Program-made: the position numbers and the translations under genes
Part shown: positions 1 to 10,011 of the stretch, in pieces
How the letters are laid out: each line of letters opens with the position of its first letter
Position numbering within the stretch: position 1 is the stretch's first letter
DNA from: Limnobaculum xujianqingii
Lineage (GTDB): Bacteria; Pseudomonadota; Gammaproteobacteria; Enterobacterales; Enterobacteriaceae
DNA: 64,000 nucleotides
Direction of reading: 5' to 3'
Assembly (NCBI RefSeq): GCF_013394855.1
Contig: NZ_JABMLK010000002.1
Coordinates: forward strand, 744,001-808,000
Notes under the pieces: generated by a model
What the model was told of the DNA's origin: nothing
What the model saw: only the letters and a program-made list of their open reading frames with translations
Databases searched by the model: none

Positions 1-2
1 TA

Positions 3-638
3 CAGTCTATCGGCGGATCCTTTTCTGCCAGCCTCTATTTTATCCGCCAGAAAGCAGTGGATTTAAAGGATCAGCGATGGACCATCCTGCTGACATTTAT
101 TGGCGCCATGATTGGCGCCATTCTTATTCAGCATATTGATGCAAATATTCTACGTTCTATTCTGCCGTTGTTAGTGATTGCCATTGGGCTCTATTTTATT
201 TTCAGCCCTAAAGTAGGGGAAGCGGATCGCCAGAAACGTTTAACCACCTGGCCTTTTGCTTTCGTTGCCGGATTTTGCGTGGGTTTCTACGATGGCTTTT
301 TTGGACCCGGAGCCGGTTCTTTCTTTGCCTTAGCCTATGTTACACTGCGCGGCTTCAATCTGACTAAATCCACGGCTCATGCCAAAGTATTGAACTTCAC
401 TTCTAACCTGGCTTCCCTGTTGTTTTTTATCCTGGGGGGAAAGGTTATCTGGAGCGTTGGTTTAGTGATGTTGTGTGGTCAGGTTATTGGTGCTCGTAGC
501 GGTGCCCGTATGGTGCTGACCAAAGGGCAAAAATTGATACGGCCAATGTTGATTACCGTATCGTTCGTGATGAGCTGTAAACTAATTTATGATAACCACA
601 GCGCTGAAATTCATCAGTGGGTTGCAGGCTTTTTCTAA
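3..638 (+). CDS. yfcA: TauE/SafE-type membrane permease YfcA, 5' end outside window
   Basis: The C-terminal about 211 residues of a polytopic inner-membrane protein of the TauE/SafE (DUF81) family. The open frame runs in from the window edge at base 3, so the start is not visible. The residues upstream of the first Met codon at 57 (GSFSASLYFIRQKAV) continue the family sequence, so 57 is not the start. Hydrophobic helices alternate with the conserved GFYDGFFGPGAGSF loop and the TAHAKVLNFTSN segment typical of YfcA. The family exports or imports small organosulfur or anionic compounds; the substrate of YfcA is unknown. It lies directly upstream of epmC and yfcL, as in E. coli. Confidence 0.93.
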   Translation, partial: QSIGGSFSASLYFIRQKAVDLKDQRWTILLTFIGAMIGAILIQHIDANILRSILPLLVIAIGLYFIFSPKVGEADRQKRLTTWPFAFVAGFCVGFYDGFFGPGAGSFFALAYVTLRGFNLTKSTAHAKVLNFTSNLASLLFFILGGKVIWSVGLVMLCGQVIGARSGARMVLTKGQKLIRPMLITVSFVMSCKLIYDNHSAEIHQWVAGFF

Positions 639-681
639 TAAAACAGTAGGGATACACCCTCTTAAAGCAGAGTGACGTTAA

Positions 682-1242
682 TTGACCAGACAACATAACC
701 CTCAGGATCTTATCGATCTGTTTGAGCAAACTTTTGGTGTGGACTATCAGACTAAATTGATTCAGGGCAATGATGAACCCATCTATCTGCCAGCAGATGA
801 TAAGACTCCGTATCACCAGATAGTTTTTGCTCACGGCTTTTACGCCAGCGCTTTTCATGAAATTTCTCACTGGTGTATTGCCGGAGATCAGCGCCGTCAG
901 CAGGTTGACTACGGATATTGGTATTGCCCGGACGGACGCAGTGCTGATAAACAGTCTGAATTTGAAGTGGTAGAGATAAAACCACAGGCCTTTGACTGGT
1001 TTTTCTGTGTGGCATCCGGTTATCCATTCAACGTCAGTTGCGATAATCTGGAAGGGGATTTTCAGCCAGATCGCATCGCATTTCAGCGTAAAGTTCATGC
1101 TCAGGTCATGGATTATCTGGAGAACGGTATACCAGAGAGACCCGCTCGTTTTATTCAGGCGTTACAGAAGTTTTATCAGACCAGTCCATTAGCTGCGGAT
1201 GATTTCCCTTATCCGGAATATCCTACCGGCTGGTGTAATTAA
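682..1242 (+). CDS. epmC: Elongation factor P hydroxylase EpmC
   Basis: A 186-residue protein that matches EpmC (formerly YfcM) along its full length. EpmC hydroxylates the beta-lysyl-lysine modification on elongation factor P, the last step of EF-P maturation in the cytoplasm. The metal-site region HGFYASAFHEISHWCIAG is visible near residues 50-68, followed by GYWYCPDGR and NVSCDNLEGDFQPDR. The frame opens with TTG at 682, because no ATG or GTG is available before the conserved N-terminal region. The neighbours yfcA and yfcL are the usual ones. Confidence 0.93.
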   Translation: MTRQHNPQDLIDLFEQTFGVDYQTKLIQGNDEPIYLPADDKTPYHQIVFAHGFYASAFHEISHWCIAGDQRRQQVDYGYWYCPDGRSADKQSEFEVVEIKPQAFDWFFCVASGYPFNVSCDNLEGDFQPDRIAFQRKVHAQVMDYLENGIPERPARFIQALQKFYQTSPLAADDFPYPEYPTGWCN

Positions 1243-1312
1243 TTTGCTCTGGTCTTAAATTCAAAGGGGCTTTTGCCACCTGGCTTTATTATTAACCAAG
1301 TAGAGAAACCGC

Positions 1313-1585
1313 ATGATTGCAGAATTAGAGAACCGCATACTGGCTTTGATTGATAGTAACGTTGAACATGCCAGCGATGATGAACTGTTTGCTGGCGGTT
1401 ATTTACGCGGACATATCACGCTGGCTGCGGCTCTGGCCGAAGAGCAGGGCCGCAGCAGTTTAGACGATTACTCACAATTGATTGAGCAAAGTTTAGATAA
1501 AGCCATTAAAGCTGGTGAGCTCTCTCCGCCGGATCAGGTGTTGGTTTTTAATTTATGGAAGAGTTTGCAGTTGAAAGTGGGGTAA
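1313..1585 (+). CDS. yfcL: YfcL family protein
   Basis: A 90-residue acidic, mostly helical cytoplasmic protein of the YfcL family, function unknown. The segment [21 protein letters not shown] is typical, and the length equals that of E. coli YfcL. It starts at an ATG 71 bp after epmC and probably shares its transcript. No catalytic motif is visible. Confidence 0.85.
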   Translation: MIAELENRILALIDSNVEHASDDELFAGGYLRGHITLAAALAEEQGRSSLDDYSQLIEQSLDKAIKAGELSPPDQVLVFNLWKSLQLKVG

Positions 1586-1624
1586 TTGAGGCGGCTGGCA
1601 AATCAGATAAATTAGCACCTTTGC

Positions 1625-1784
1625 ATATTCCGACCGTAAAGACTATGTGCTTAAATTGATATAGAGTGCGGTCGGAAGACAATCAGTACTTAGCTATGGA
1701 GTGCGTTGGGCCTGGCCGGGTTAGGGGCGCTCCGGCAGCTAAAGCTGCTACGACCCCAACACCCGTCCCTCCTAACGATTGGCT
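1625..1784 (+). repeat. Dispersed intergenic repeat, copy A
   Basis: A non-coding element of about 160 bp between yfcL and mnmC. It starts with an imperfect hairpin: TTCCGACCG pairs with CGGTCGGAA about 40 bp on. Next comes the string GGGCCTGG, then a GC-rich block that ends in CGATTGGCT. The reverse complement of 14975-15136 follows the same plan and shares long stretches (ATATTCC, CCGTAAA/TCGTAAA, GTGCTTA, GGAAGA, GGGCCTGG, TTGGCT). Two copies between unrelated genes suggest a species-level dispersed repeat of the ERIC/MITE kind. No coding capacity is seen. Confidence 0.7.
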
Positions 1785-1850
1785 ATCTTAAGGCACTAAA
1801 CTGAGCTAACAGATGTTGCCATCAATTTGATTATTCGTTTTACTTTTTTG

Positions 1851-1879
1851 GTTCGGACGAATGAAATATTCGTCCGAAC
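1851..1879. terminator. Perfect 12-bp hairpin downstream of mnmC
   Basis: GTTCGGACGAAT (1851-1862) and its exact complement (1868-1879) flank a 5-base loop, 11 bp past the mnmC stop codon. A strong stem in that place fits a transcription end or an RNA 3'-end protector. There is no T-run after it on either strand, so it is not a textbook intrinsic terminator. Confidence 0.5.
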
Positions 1880-1889
1880 TCAATGTGAT

Positions 1890-3911
1890 TTACAGTGGTG
1901 TTCCTTTCAGTAGTTTTCTTACCCAAAGTCGATTTGGGTTTAGTGCAGCCAAAATATCAGCGGGTAATGGCAATGGTTCATTAAAGATCTGTCCTGCCAG
2001 GGTTTCTGCCAGTAAAGGGGCAGAACAAAGGCCGCGAGATCCTAATCCACTCAGCATATACAGTCCCGACCATACCGGAGCCTGTTCTACTTTTTCACCT
2101 CGTTTGAGTCTGCGATCCAGATGTTGGTAGGATTCTCGTAGCCGGGAGTAATCTGCAACGGCTCCCATCATGGGCAAATGGTCTCGAATAGCGCTACGAA
2201 CGCTACACCGGGCTAATCCTTCGCTGATATCGATATGCTGTGGCCAGTCGATATCAGGCAGGCAATTTAGCAGTCGCTGGCGGTTTTCCTGTTGATCTGC
2301 CTGATGATAATCAGTCTGGCTATCTCCCCGGCCATAGCTGGCACCAATGCAGTGGTATTGATAGTTAGCATCTACTGGCGTCATATAACCATCGTAGCAA
2401 AGTACGTGTTTTAGCTGAGCCAATTGTGAATTGGTTGGAACCTGGGATACCTGACCGCGTACCGGCGTTAGCGAAAGTTGATTCGTTTGCTCAAATTCAG
2501 TGACCTGATAGCCATTGGCTAAAATAACAGTGGCATGTTGGGCACTTTTTCCATGGCTGAAGGTTAATTCCCATCCTTGTTTTGTCGGTTTGAGTCCAAC
2601 AAGGGAATGTTGGTAACAGGCTTTCATGCCGAGCGTTTGTGCATGACGTAATGCATTAGTGGTTAACTGACGGGGAGAAAGCCATCCGCCTGAAGGATAG
2701 TGAATACCTCCACAGCCGGTAGGCAATCCACATAACGTTTCGACTTGTTGCTGTGACAAGCGATGGGCGATCTCTGGTAAAGGGTTTGATGCCAGAATAA
2801 CATCATTTTTATGACAACTCTTTTCGTTATAACCCAGCTGAGTGACGCCACACCATTGATGGTCAAAGTCTATACCTTCCCTTAACAGGCTGTCGTAATG
2901 CTGACAGGCAAAAGTGAACGCATGACTGAAGAAACGGGTCATGGCATTCTCTCGACCTAACAGAGGGTAGAGAGCGCCCTGATAATTTCCTGATGCACCC
3001 TGTGCCGGCAACTCATCGGCACAATACATCGTGACCGTTGCACCACGACGTAACAGGGACAGGGCCGTCATAGCGCCGGCGATACCACCACCAATAATCG
3101 CCACATCCATTGGCTGCTGGGCGCAGGGGCTGGTATACCAAGGTGCGTTTAGCGCTTGTTGAGGAGATAAGTCCGGTTGACGAACTCCCACTAACATTTC
3201 TCGTTTTTGCCCAAAACCCTTAATGCGTGAAACTTCAAAGCCAGCTTCCTGCAAACCTCTGCGAACGAACCCGGCGGCAGTAAAGGTGGCAAAGGTGCCT
3301 TGTTCTGTCGCAAGCCTGACCATTTGTTGAAAGAGTAGGGGAGTCCACATTTCCGGATTTTTTGAGGGAGCAAAACCATCGAGAAACCAGGCATCTACTT
3401 TGCCATTAACGCTGTCATCAAGTTGAGGTAGTAGTGTATTTACATCACCAAACCACAGGTCCAACGTTACCCGACCATTATCCAGTAGCAGCCGATGACA
3501 GCCTGGCAAGGCAGAAGGCCACTGTTGTTGTAGCTGTTCACATAACGATGAAAATTGTGGCCATGCCTGATGAACCTGCTGTAAGTCTTCCCGTCGTAAA
3601 GGAAATTTTTCAAAGCTGATGAAATGCAGATGTTTTAGCTGGGTTTCCGGATGATTTGTATAGAACTGACGAAAAGCATTCCATAGGGTAAGAAAGTTCA
3701 GGCCGGTGCCAAACCCAGTTTCAGCCACGGTAAAACTACGCTTAGCATGTACAACGAATCTTTCAGGAATATGATTGCCCGTTAGAAAAACATATTTCGT
3801 CTCTTCCTGACCATCCTGATTAGAAAAATAAACGTCATCAAATTCTCGGGAAACAGGTGTACCCTGTTCGTTCCAGTTGAGGTCAGCATGTTGGATTGGG
3901 GTGTGATTCAC
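1890..3911 (-). CDS. mnmC: Bifunctional tRNA mnm5U methyltransferase / FAD oxidoreductase MnmC
   Basis: A 673-residue two-domain enzyme that completes 5-methylaminomethyl-2-thiouridine at the wobble base of tRNA. The N-terminal half is the SAM-dependent methyltransferase (motif [14 protein letters not shown], then [15 protein letters not shown]). The C-terminal half is a FAD-dependent oxidase starting near residue 270 ([19 protein letters not shown]) that removes the carboxymethyl group. It ends with the family tail [15 protein letters not shown]. The frame opens seven codons earlier at a TTG (3932), but the GTG at 3911 aligns with the start of E. coli MnmC, so I use it. It is divergent from fabB. 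Confidence 0.95.
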   Translation of the reverse strand: MNHTPIQHADLNWNEQGTPVSREFDDVYFSNQDGQEETKYVFLTGNHIPERFVVHAKRSFTVAETGFGTGLNFLTLWNAFRQFYTNHPETQLKHLHFISFEKFPLRREDLQQVHQAWPQFSSLCEQLQQQWPSALPGCHRLLLDNGRVTLDLWFGDVNTLLPQLDDSVNGKVDAWFLDGFAPSKNPEMWTPLLFQQMVRLATEQGTFATFTAAGFVRRGLQEAGFEVSRIKGFGQKREMLVGVRQPDLSPQQALNAPWYTSPCAQQPMDVAIIGGGIAGAMTALSLLRRGATVTMYCADELPAQGASGNYQGALYPLLGRENAMTRFFSHAFTFACQHYDSLLREGIDFDHQWCGVTQLGYNEKSCHKNDVILASNPLPEIAHRLSQQQVETLCGLPTGCGGIHYPSGGWLSPRQLTTNALRHAQTLGMKACYQHSLVGLKPTKQGWELTFSHGKSAQHATVILANGYQVTEFEQTNQLSLTPVRGQVSQVPTNSQLAQLKHVLCYDGYMTPVDANYQYHCIGASYGRGDSQTDYHQADQQENRQRLLNCLPDIDWPQHIDISEGLARCSVRSAIRDHLPMMGAVADYSRLRESYQHLDRRLKRGEKVEQAPVWSGLYMLSGLGSRGLCSAPLLAETLAGQIFNEPLPLPADILAALNPNRLWVRKLLKGTPL

Positions 3912-3998
3912 GTTAAAAGACCGTCTGTTCAAGTGCTAGCGAGAGCTTAATGATGGACGACTCGTCAGGAAATTAACATCTTTTGTTGCATCTTTTTT

Positions 3999-4017
3999 GC
4001 TGATCGGACTTGTTCAG
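3999..4017 (+). promoter_or_regulatory. FadR-type operator upstream of fabB
   Basis: The stretch CTGATCGGACTTGTTCAG, an imperfect dyad, matches the FadR activator site known in front of E. coli fabA and fabB. It lies about 70 bp upstream of fabB, where FadR activates unsaturated fatty-acid synthesis. It overlaps the next palindrome by two bases. Confidence 0.75.
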
Positions 4018-4033
4018 CTTACAAGTGTAAGCT
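4016..4033 (+). promoter_or_regulatory. FabR-type operator upstream of fabB
   Basis: AGCTTACA and TGTAAGCT form a perfect 8-bp inverted repeat around AG. This is the shape of the FabR repressor site at enterobacterial fabA and fabB promoters. It abuts the FadR-like site, so activator and repressor inputs meet on one promoter, as in E. coli. Confidence 0.75.
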
Positions 4034-4086
4034 AATCTGTTATGCAAATTCCGCCATGCAATATAAAGTAAAAACAGAGGTAATAG

Positions 4087-5301
4087 ATGAAACGTGCAGT
4101 TATCACCGGTTTAGGTGTTATTTCTAGTATTGGTAATAATAAACAAGAGGTCCTTGAGTCTTTAGAATTAGGGCGTTCTGGTATTACCCATGCTCAGGAA
4201 CTGCAAGATGCCGGCATGCGTAGTCATGTTTGGGGTAATATTAAGCTGGATACCGCTGGATTAATTGACCGTAAAGTTGCTCGTTTTATGAGTGATGCCT
4301 CAATTTATGCCTATCTTTCTATGCAGGAAGCAATTCAGGATTCAGGATTAGCGGATAATCAGGTTTCTAATGAACGTACAGGTTTAGTGGTTGGTTCTGG
4401 CGGTGGTTCTCCACGTAGCCAGGTTGCCGGCGCTGATGGTATGCGTTCTCGTGGTTTACGTGGCGTTGGTCCTTATATGGTGACCAAAGCAATGGCCTCA
4501 GGTGTTTCGGCCTGTCTGGCAACGCCATTCAAAATTCGTGGTGTTAACTACTCAATCAGTTCTGCCTGTGCGACATCTGCACACTGTATCGGTCATGCGG
4601 TTGAACTGATTCAACTGGGCAAGCAGGATGTAGTATTTGCTGGCGGCGGCGAAGAGCTGTGCTGGGAACTTTCCTGTGAGTTTGATGCTATGGGCGCACT
4701 GTCTACTCAATACAACGACACGCCAGAAAAAGCCTCTCGTACTTATGATTCAGCCCGTGACGGTTTTGTCATCTCTGGCGGTGGCGGCATGGTAGTGGTT
4801 GAGGAACTGGAACATGCTCTGGCACGTGGTGCACATATCTACGCTGAAATCGTAGGTTATGGCGCAACCTCTGACGGTGCTGATATGGTTGCTCCATCAG
4901 GTGAAGGTGCTGCACGTTGTATGAGAATGGCAATGCACGGTGTTGATACCCCGATTGACTACTTAAACGTTCATGGTACTTCCACTCCGGTTGGTGATGT
5001 GAAAGAGCTGGGTGCAATTCGTGAAGTGTTTGGTGATAACACACCGGCAATTTCATCGACTAAAGCGATGACCGGTCATGCATTGGGCGCAGCTGGCGTA
5101 CACGAAGCTATCTATACTTTACTGATGGTAGAACACGGCTTTATCGCTCCAAGCATCAATATTGAAAACCTGGATGAACAGGCTGCCGGTATGAACATTG
5201 TGACCAAGACAACTCGTCGTGAATTAACTACGGCAATGTCTAACAGTTTCGGCTTTGGTGGTACTAACGCCACTCTGGTAATGCGTAAATACAGCAAATA
5301 A
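4087..5301 (+). CDS. fabB: 3-oxoacyl-[acyl-carrier-protein] synthase I (FabB)
   Basis: A 404-residue beta-ketoacyl-ACP synthase I, the condensing enzyme of type II fatty-acid synthesis and essential for unsaturated chain elongation. The nucleophile is in [10 protein letters not shown] (about residue 163). The two catalytic histidines are in [11 protein letters not shown] (about 298) and TGHALGAAG (about 333). The C-terminal [14 protein letters not shown] glycine loop is intact. An ATG with the ribosome-binding site AGAGG 8 bp upstream sets the start. It is a single-gene unit with its own operators and a strong terminator. Confidence 0.98.
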   Translation: MKRAVITGLGVISSIGNNKQEVLESLELGRSGITHAQELQDAGMRSHVWGNIKLDTAGLIDRKVARFMSDASIYAYLSMQEAIQDSGLADNQVSNERTGLVVGSGGGSPRSQVAGADGMRSRGLRGVGPYMVTKAMASGVSACLATPFKIRGVNYSISSACATSAHCIGHAVELIQLGKQDVVFAGGGEELCWELSCEFDAMGALSTQYNDTPEKASRTYDSARDGFVISGGGGMVVVEELEHALARGAHIYAEIVGYGATSDGADMVAPSGEGAARCMRMAMHGVDTPIDYLNVHGTSTPVGDVKELGAIREVFGDNTPAISSTKAMTGHALGAAGVHEAIYTLLMVEHGFIAPSINIENLDEQAAGMNIVTKTTRRELTTAMSNSFGFGGTNATLVMRKYSK

Positions 5302-5321
5302 TCTTTTCAGTTTATCTGTTA

Positions 5322-5357
5322 AAAAACAGCCGGTGAGATAATCACCGGCTGTTTTTA
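5322..5357 (+). terminator. Intrinsic terminator of fabB
   Basis: AAAAACAGCCGGTGA and TCACCGGCTGTTTTT form a long GC-rich stem with a short loop, followed by a T-rich tail. It lies 20 bp past the fabB stop. The flanking A-run makes it possibly bidirectional. Confidence 0.93.
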
Positions 5358-5484
5358 TTTTATCGAATGGGGTAAAACCCCTCAGGTTATTCAGGTATCA
5401 TAGTGGCTATTCTGGCCCAGCCATCCTTAGTTTATAAAAGCTCTTTCGGTTAATTGGATTACCGAAGGACGGTTAATTATTCCT

Positions 5485-6399
5485 ATGTCTTTGAAAGATA
5501 AAAAATCATCTGTATTAGTGCCCATTATTTTGCTGCTTATTGCCATGTTATCTATTCAGGGCGGTGCATCGCTGGCGAAAACCCTTTTCCCTGCGGTTGG
5601 TGCTCAGGGCGTAACGGCTTATCGTCTGTTTTTAGGTACTATTATTCTGATGATATTTTTACGCCCGTGGCGTAAGCAAACAACTCGTACACCTGCTCCC
5701 GGTGCGCGTTGGTGGCTGGTGGCGTATGGCCTGTCTCTTGGTGGGATGAATTTGCTGTTTTATATGTCTTTGCGGACGGTACCGCTTGGGATTGCTGTTG
5801 CATTAGAGTTTATCGGACCGCTGGCAGTAGCCATGTGTTCTTCCCGTCGTGTGGTGGACTTCCTGTGGATTGGCTTGGTGATTGTCGGGCTGGGCTTACT
5901 GCTCCCGCTACGTCAGTCGGTGAACGGTATTGATCCGGTAGGTGCCTGTTATGCGTTAGGCGCTGGTTTCTTCTGGGCGTTGTATATCATATTTGGTCAA
6001 CGCGCCGGGGCTAACTACGGTACCCGTTCTGTTGCGTTAGGCGCACTGGTGGCAACTATTATCGCAGTACCTATCGGCGTTGCTCATGCGGGCAGCGATC
6101 TATTTGCCTTATCGTTATTGCCGGTAGCGATTGGTGTGGCGATTCTTTCTACCGCACTGCCTTATTCATTAGAGATGGTTGCTTTGACCAGGCTTCCAGC
6201 CCAAACCTTTGGTACTCTGACCAGCCTGGAGCCAGCAATTGGTGCGCTATCCGGTCTGATTTTCCTTAATGAAACTCTTTCCTGGATGCAGTGGATGGGG
6301 CTGTTTGCGGTCATTGTTGCTTCGATGGGAGCTTCGTTGACGATTCGCCGTAAGACGAAGCTGGAGACGGTGGAGATAGAGAAGGGCGATCCTTTATAA
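5485..6399 (+). CDS. rhtA: Threonine/homoserine exporter RhtA
   Basis: A 304-residue EamA/DMT-family transporter with ten predicted membrane helices, matching RhtA: SIQGGASLAKTLFP near residue 25, SLGGMNLLFYMSLRTVPLGIAVALEFIGP near 90-118, STALPYSLEMVALTRLP near 225. RhtA exports threonine, homoserine and related amino acids across the inner membrane. The second half repeats the first, as usual for EamA tandem domains. It is a single gene between the fabB terminator and the convergent Cds1-like gene. Confidence 0.9.
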   Translation: MSLKDKKSSVLVPIILLLIAMLSIQGGASLAKTLFPAVGAQGVTAYRLFLGTIILMIFLRPWRKQTTRTPAPGARWWLVAYGLSLGGMNLLFYMSLRTVPLGIAVALEFIGPLAVAMCSSRRVVDFLWIGLVIVGLGLLLPLRQSVNGIDPVGACYALGAGFFWALYIIFGQRAGANYGTRSVALGALVATIIAVPIGVAHAGSDLFALSLLPVAIGVAILSTALPYSLEMVALTRLPAQTFGTLTSLEPAIGALSGLIFLNETLSWMQWMGLFAVIVASMGASLTIRRKTKLETVEIEKGDPL

Positions 6400-6488
6400 A
6401 CCTGGTTCCTTTTGAACGAATACCCATGGTGTGGGGACAAGTGGCGTTGGTTTTTTAACGCCTCTTGCCCGGCCATTAGTATAACGTC

Positions 6489-7529
6489 TTAAAGATCCAG
6501 CAATAATCCCTGATATTCACTTAAATCCCCAAGATTCTGCTTCACCCACTCAGGATTATAATAAGTATCCAAATAGCGTTCCCCACTGTCACACAGCAGA
6601 GTCACTATTGCGCCGGTCTCGCCTTTATCGCGCATCCGTTTCATCAACTGTAACGCACCCCAGACATTGGTGCCGGTAGAAGCACCGGTTTTACGGCCGA
6701 GGATCTTTTCCAGCCATAGAATGGTGGCGATGCTTGCGGCATCAGGAACCTGTATCATTTCGTCAATAACTTGTGGAATAAATGAAGGCTCAACACGTGG
6801 GCGACCAATACCTTCGATGCGACTACCACAATGGCCGGAGGTAGTACGATCTCCGGTTTGGTAATAGTTGTAAAACACTGAGTTTTCCGGATCGACTACC
6901 ACCAGTCGGGTATCGTGTCCCTGATACCGAATGTAGCGGCCTAATGTTGCGGAAGTACCACCGGTACCGGCACTCATTACAATATAGTCAGGGATGGTAT
7001 GGGGCTCGCGTTGCATCTGACGAAAAATACTGTCGGCGATATTATTATTACCACGCCAGTCGGTTGCCCGTTCGGCATAGGTAAACTGGTCCATATAGTG
7101 ACCATTAAGCTCTTTCGCTAAGCGTTCTGATGCTTCATAAATTTCGGAGGGATGTTTCACAAAATGGCAGCGGCCGCCGTAAAACTCAATTAACTCTATT
7201 TTACGTTTGGCGGTACAGTCCGGCATCACGGCAATAAACGGCAGGCCCAACAAGCGCGCAAAGTAGGCTTCAGATACCGCAGTGCTGCCCGATGAAGCCT
7301 CAATAATAGTGGTGTCCTGTTTGATCCAGCCGTTAGACAAGCCGTATAAGAACAGAGAACGAGCCAGGCGGTGTTTCAGACTACCGGTAGGGTGGGTACT
7401 CTCATCTTTCAGATAGAGATGAATACCCGGAAATTGTGGAAGCTGCATACGGATTAGATGCGTATCGGCGGAGCGTTGAAAGTCTGCTTCGATTTCGCTG
7501 ATAGCCTGTTTTACCCATTGGCGATTCAT
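6489..7529 (-). CDS. PLP-dependent cysteine synthase-fold enzyme, probable L-cysteine desulfhydrase (Cds1-like)
   Basis: A 346-residue fold-type II PLP enzyme. The Schiff-base lysine lies in [13 protein letters not shown] (about residue 53). The asparagine loop is replaced by [12 protein letters not shown], and the phosphate-binding loop is [13 protein letters not shown] (about 187). The sequence fits the Cds1-type family, which degrades L-cysteine to sulfide, pyruvate and ammonia, better than CysK/CysM. It is divergent from decR across a perfect dyad; DecR is known in E. coli as a cysteine-responsive activator of cysteine detoxification. Cysteine breakdown is therefore the likely role, but cysteine synthesis or cystathionine metabolism cannot be excluded from sequence alone. 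Confidence 0.8.
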   Translation of the reverse strand: MNRQWVKQAISEIEADFQRSADTHLIRMQLPQFPGIHLYLKDESTHPTGSLKHRLARSLFLYGLSNGWIKQDTTIIEASSGSTAVSEAYFARLLGLPFIAVMPDCTAKRKIELIEFYGGRCHFVKHPSEIYEASERLAKELNGHYMDQFTYAERATDWRGNNNIADSIFRQMQREPHTIPDYIVMSAGTGGTSATLGRYIRYQGHDTRLVVVDPENSVFYNYYQTGDRTTSGHCGSRIEGIGRPRVEPSFIPQVIDEMIQVPDAASIATILWLEKILGRKTGASTGTNVWGALQLMKRMRDKGETGAIVTLLCDSGERYLDTYYNPEWVKQNLGDLSEYQGLLLDL

Positions 7530-7604
7530 ATTTTTTGTCCTTTGACAGCCTGTAAATAACCTGCCAGGCAGGTTTGATTCTATACTGATAGATTAACTGT
7601 GATG

Positions 7605-7638
7605 ACAGAAAAAATTATTGCTATTTTTTCTGTATAAT
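7605..7638 (+). promoter_or_regulatory. Perfect dyad overlapping the decR promoter
   Basis: ACAGAAAAAAT (7605-7615) and its exact complement (7623-7633) flank a 7-bp spacer in the decR/cds1-like divergent region. The right arm runs straight into TATAAT (7633-7638), a consensus -10 for decR with a TG just before it. An Lrp-family dimer bound here would cover the -35 region and could also act on the divergent PLP gene. Binding by DecR is an inference from position and symmetry. Confidence 0.65.
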
Positions 7639-7675
7639 AGACATATGGTAGAAAATATTTCTCTCTGAGGCTGAT

Positions 7676-8137
7676 GTGTTAGATAAAATTGACCGAAAAA
7701 TGCTGACTTTGTTACAAAAGGATTGCACCTTGTCACTTCAGACGCTGGCAGATGAGGTCAGTCTGACTTCCACGCCCTGTTGGAAACGCCTGAAAAGGCT
7801 GGAAGATGAGGGATATATTCGCCATAAAGTTGCACTGCTGGATGCAGAAAAACTGGGGTTGAGCCTGACGGCTTTTGTATTGATAAAAACCCAGTGTCAC
7901 AGCCGTGACTGGTATCAAAGCTTTGTGGATTGCGTGGAGGATATGCCAGAAGTAATGGCCTTTTACCGCATGGCCGGTGAATATGATTATCTGATGCGCG
8001 TTCAGGTTGCCGATATGAAGAGCTTTGACAATTTTTATAAGCGTCTGGTCAATAGCGTCAGCGGGCTTAGTGATGTGACTTCCAGTTTTGCAATGGAAGA
8101 AATCAAGCTGACCACCTGTTTACCTATTACTGAATAG
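7676..8137 (+). CDS. decR: Lrp/AsnC-family regulator DecR
   Basis: A 153-residue Lrp-family transcription factor. An N-terminal winged helix-turn-helix (about residues 4-60, [23 protein letters not shown]) is followed by a RAM ligand domain ([22 protein letters not shown]). It matches E. coli DecR (YbaO) almost end to end; DecR senses cysteine and turns on cysteine detoxification. It starts with GTG at 7676 after the ribosome-binding site TGAGG. The divergent partner is a Cds1-like cysteine enzyme, a plausible target here in place of the E. coli cyuPA operon. Confidence 0.9.
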   Translation: MLDKIDRKMLTLLQKDCTLSLQTLADEVSLTSTPCWKRLKRLEDEGYIRHKVALLDAEKLGLSLTAFVLIKTQCHSRDWYQSFVDCVEDMPEVMAFYRMAGEYDYLMRVQVADMKSFDNFYKRLVNSVSGLSDVTSSFAMEEIKLTTCLPITE

Positions 8138-8271
8138 GATAATTTTAGCAGCCAAATGAGAAATAATTTCATTTGGCCTGGCTGGAAATGGTATCCTTTC
8201 GCCGCTGATTTTATTGAATTTAAACTAATGCAGTCACCCTCCGATGATTGCCTGATGACCGGATTAATATA

Positions 8272-10011
8272 GTGAAACTGTTCTCTCAATTGCGCTGGTT
8301 TTTTGTTTTACAGTGGAAACGCTATTTAGGTGCAGTGACACTTCTTATCACCATTGCCCTGATGCAGTTATTGCCACCCAAGCTGGTAGGTACGATTGTC
8401 GACGGCATCACACATCGCCAGATGGATGGTTATACCGTGATGATGTGGATTGGTCTGATTGTCGGCACCGCGGTAGTCATCTATTTGCTGCGTTACGTAT
8501 GGCGCGTACTGCTATTTGGTGCTTCCTATCTACTGGCTGTTGAGCTACGTAATAAATTTTATCGTCAACTGAGCCGTCAGCATCCCAATTTTTACCTGCG
8601 TCACCGTACCGGCGATTTAATTGCCAGAGCAACCAATGATGTGGATCGGGTGGTATTTGCCGCCGGAGAAGGGGTGCTAACACTAGTGGATTCGCTGGTG
8701 ATGGGTTGTGCGGTATTGGTGGTAATGAGCGTTCAAATCAGCTGGCAATTGACCCTGCTATCCTTATTACCGATGCCAATTATGGCGATTTTTATTAAAC
8801 GCTATGGCGATGAGCTGCATAACCGTTTTCGGGTCGCTCAGGCCGCATTCTCATCATTAAACGATCGTACTCAAGAGAGCCTGACCAGCATTCGAATGAT
8901 CAAAGCATTTGGTTTGGAGAATTATCAGTCAAAGCTATTTTCTGATGTTGCTACTGATGCAGGCAACAAGAATATGCACGTTGCCAGAGTGGATGCTCGC
9001 TTTGATCCCACTATTTATCTGGCCGTTGCCTGCGCCAACATGCTGGCGATCGGCGGTGGTAGTTGGATGGTGATCCATAATCAAATGACATTGGGGCAGC
9101 TAACCAGTTTTGTGATGTATTTGGGCCTGATGATTTGGCCGATGTTAGCGCTGGCATGGATGTTTAATATTGTTGAACGGGGAAGCGCTGCCTATGGGCG
9201 TATTTCCAGCCTGCTGGAAGAAGCACCGGAAGTTGTGGATGGGGATTTAGATTTACCTCCCGGTCGTGGTGTACTGGATATTAACATTCAACGTTTTCAC
9301 TATCCGCTGACAGAAAAAGCATCGCTGGAAGATGTGCATGCCCGACTGGAACCCGGAAAAACTCTGGGTTTATGTGGTCCAACCGGTTCCGGTAAAAGCT
9401 CACTATTATCACTGATTCAACGCCAGTTTGACGTTACCGAAGGGGATATTTGTTATCACTCATTACCGCTGCGGCAGGTCAAGTTGGACGAATGGCGTGC
9501 TCGTTTATCTGTGGTGAGCCAAATGCCGTTCCTGTTTTCCGCCACCATCGCAGAGAATATTGCGCTGGGCTATCCGCAGGCTACACAGGATGAGATTGAA
9601 CAGGCTGCGGCGTTGGCCTGTGTACATGAAGATATTTTGAATCTCACGCAGGGGTATCAAACCGAGGTCGGTGAGCGTGGGGTTATGTTATCTGGCGGAC
9701 AGAAACAGCGTATAGCTATCGCCAGAGCGTTATTAATGGAAAGTGAAATACTGATCCTTGACGATGCACTTTCTGCGGTAGATGGCCGTACCGAATATCA
9801 GATCCTGCAGAATTTACGTCAATGGGGGAAAGACCGTACTTTAGTCATCAGTGCGCATCGACTCTCAGGATTGCTGTATGCCAATGAAATTCTGGTTCTG
9901 CATGATGGTCGTGTAGCTCAACGAGGCTCTCACTCAGAACTGGCGGAGCAGGCTGGATGGTATCGCAATATGTATCGCTATCAGCAACTGGAAGCTGCAC
10001 TGGATGAGTAA
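8272..10011 (+). CDS. mdlA: ABC exporter half-transporter MdlA
   Basis: A 579-residue half-transporter with an N-terminal six-helix membrane domain and a C-terminal nucleotide-binding domain. Walker A is GPTGSGKSS (about 374), the signature is LSGGQKQR, and Walker B is [13 protein letters not shown]. The residue after Walker B is Asp instead of the usual catalytic Glu, a sign of the degenerate ATP site seen in heterodimeric exporters. I use GTG 8272 because it aligns with the E. coli start; the open frame begins eight codons earlier at TTG 8248. It pairs with MdlB, whose start overlaps its end. The substrate is unknown. Confidence 0.92.
   Translation: MKLFSQLRWFFVLQWKRYLGAVTLLITIALMQLLPPKLVGTIVDGITHRQMDGYTVMMWIGLIVGTAVVIYLLRYVWRVLLFGASYLLAVELRNKFYRQLSRQHPNFYLRHRTGDLIARATNDVDRVVFAAGEGVLTLVDSLVMGCAVLVVMSVQISWQLTLLSLLPMPIMAIFIKRYGDELHNRFRVAQAAFSSLNDRTQESLTSIRMIKAFGLENYQSKLFSDVATDAGNKNMHVARVDARFDPTIYLAVACANMLAIGGGSWMVIHNQMTLGQLTSFVMYLGLMIWPMLALAWMFNIVERGSAAYGRISSLLEEAPEVVDGDLDLPPGRGVLDINIQRFHYPLTEKASLEDVHARLEPGKTLGLCGPTGSGKSSLLSLIQRQFDVTEGDICYHSLPLRQVKLDEWRARLSVVSQMPFLFSATIAENIALGYPQATQDEIEQAAALACVHEDILNLTQGYQTEVGERGVMLSGGQKQRIAIARALLMESEILILDDALSAVDGRTEYQILQNLRQWGKDRTLVISAHRLSGLLYANEILVLHDGRVAQRGSHSELAEQAGWYRNMYRYQQLEAALDE

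Noticed and set aside
553..1098. Long minus-strand frame across yfcA/epmC
   Set aside because: It lies opposite two well-matched genes, has no family pattern, and its codon use reflects the reverse of epmC.
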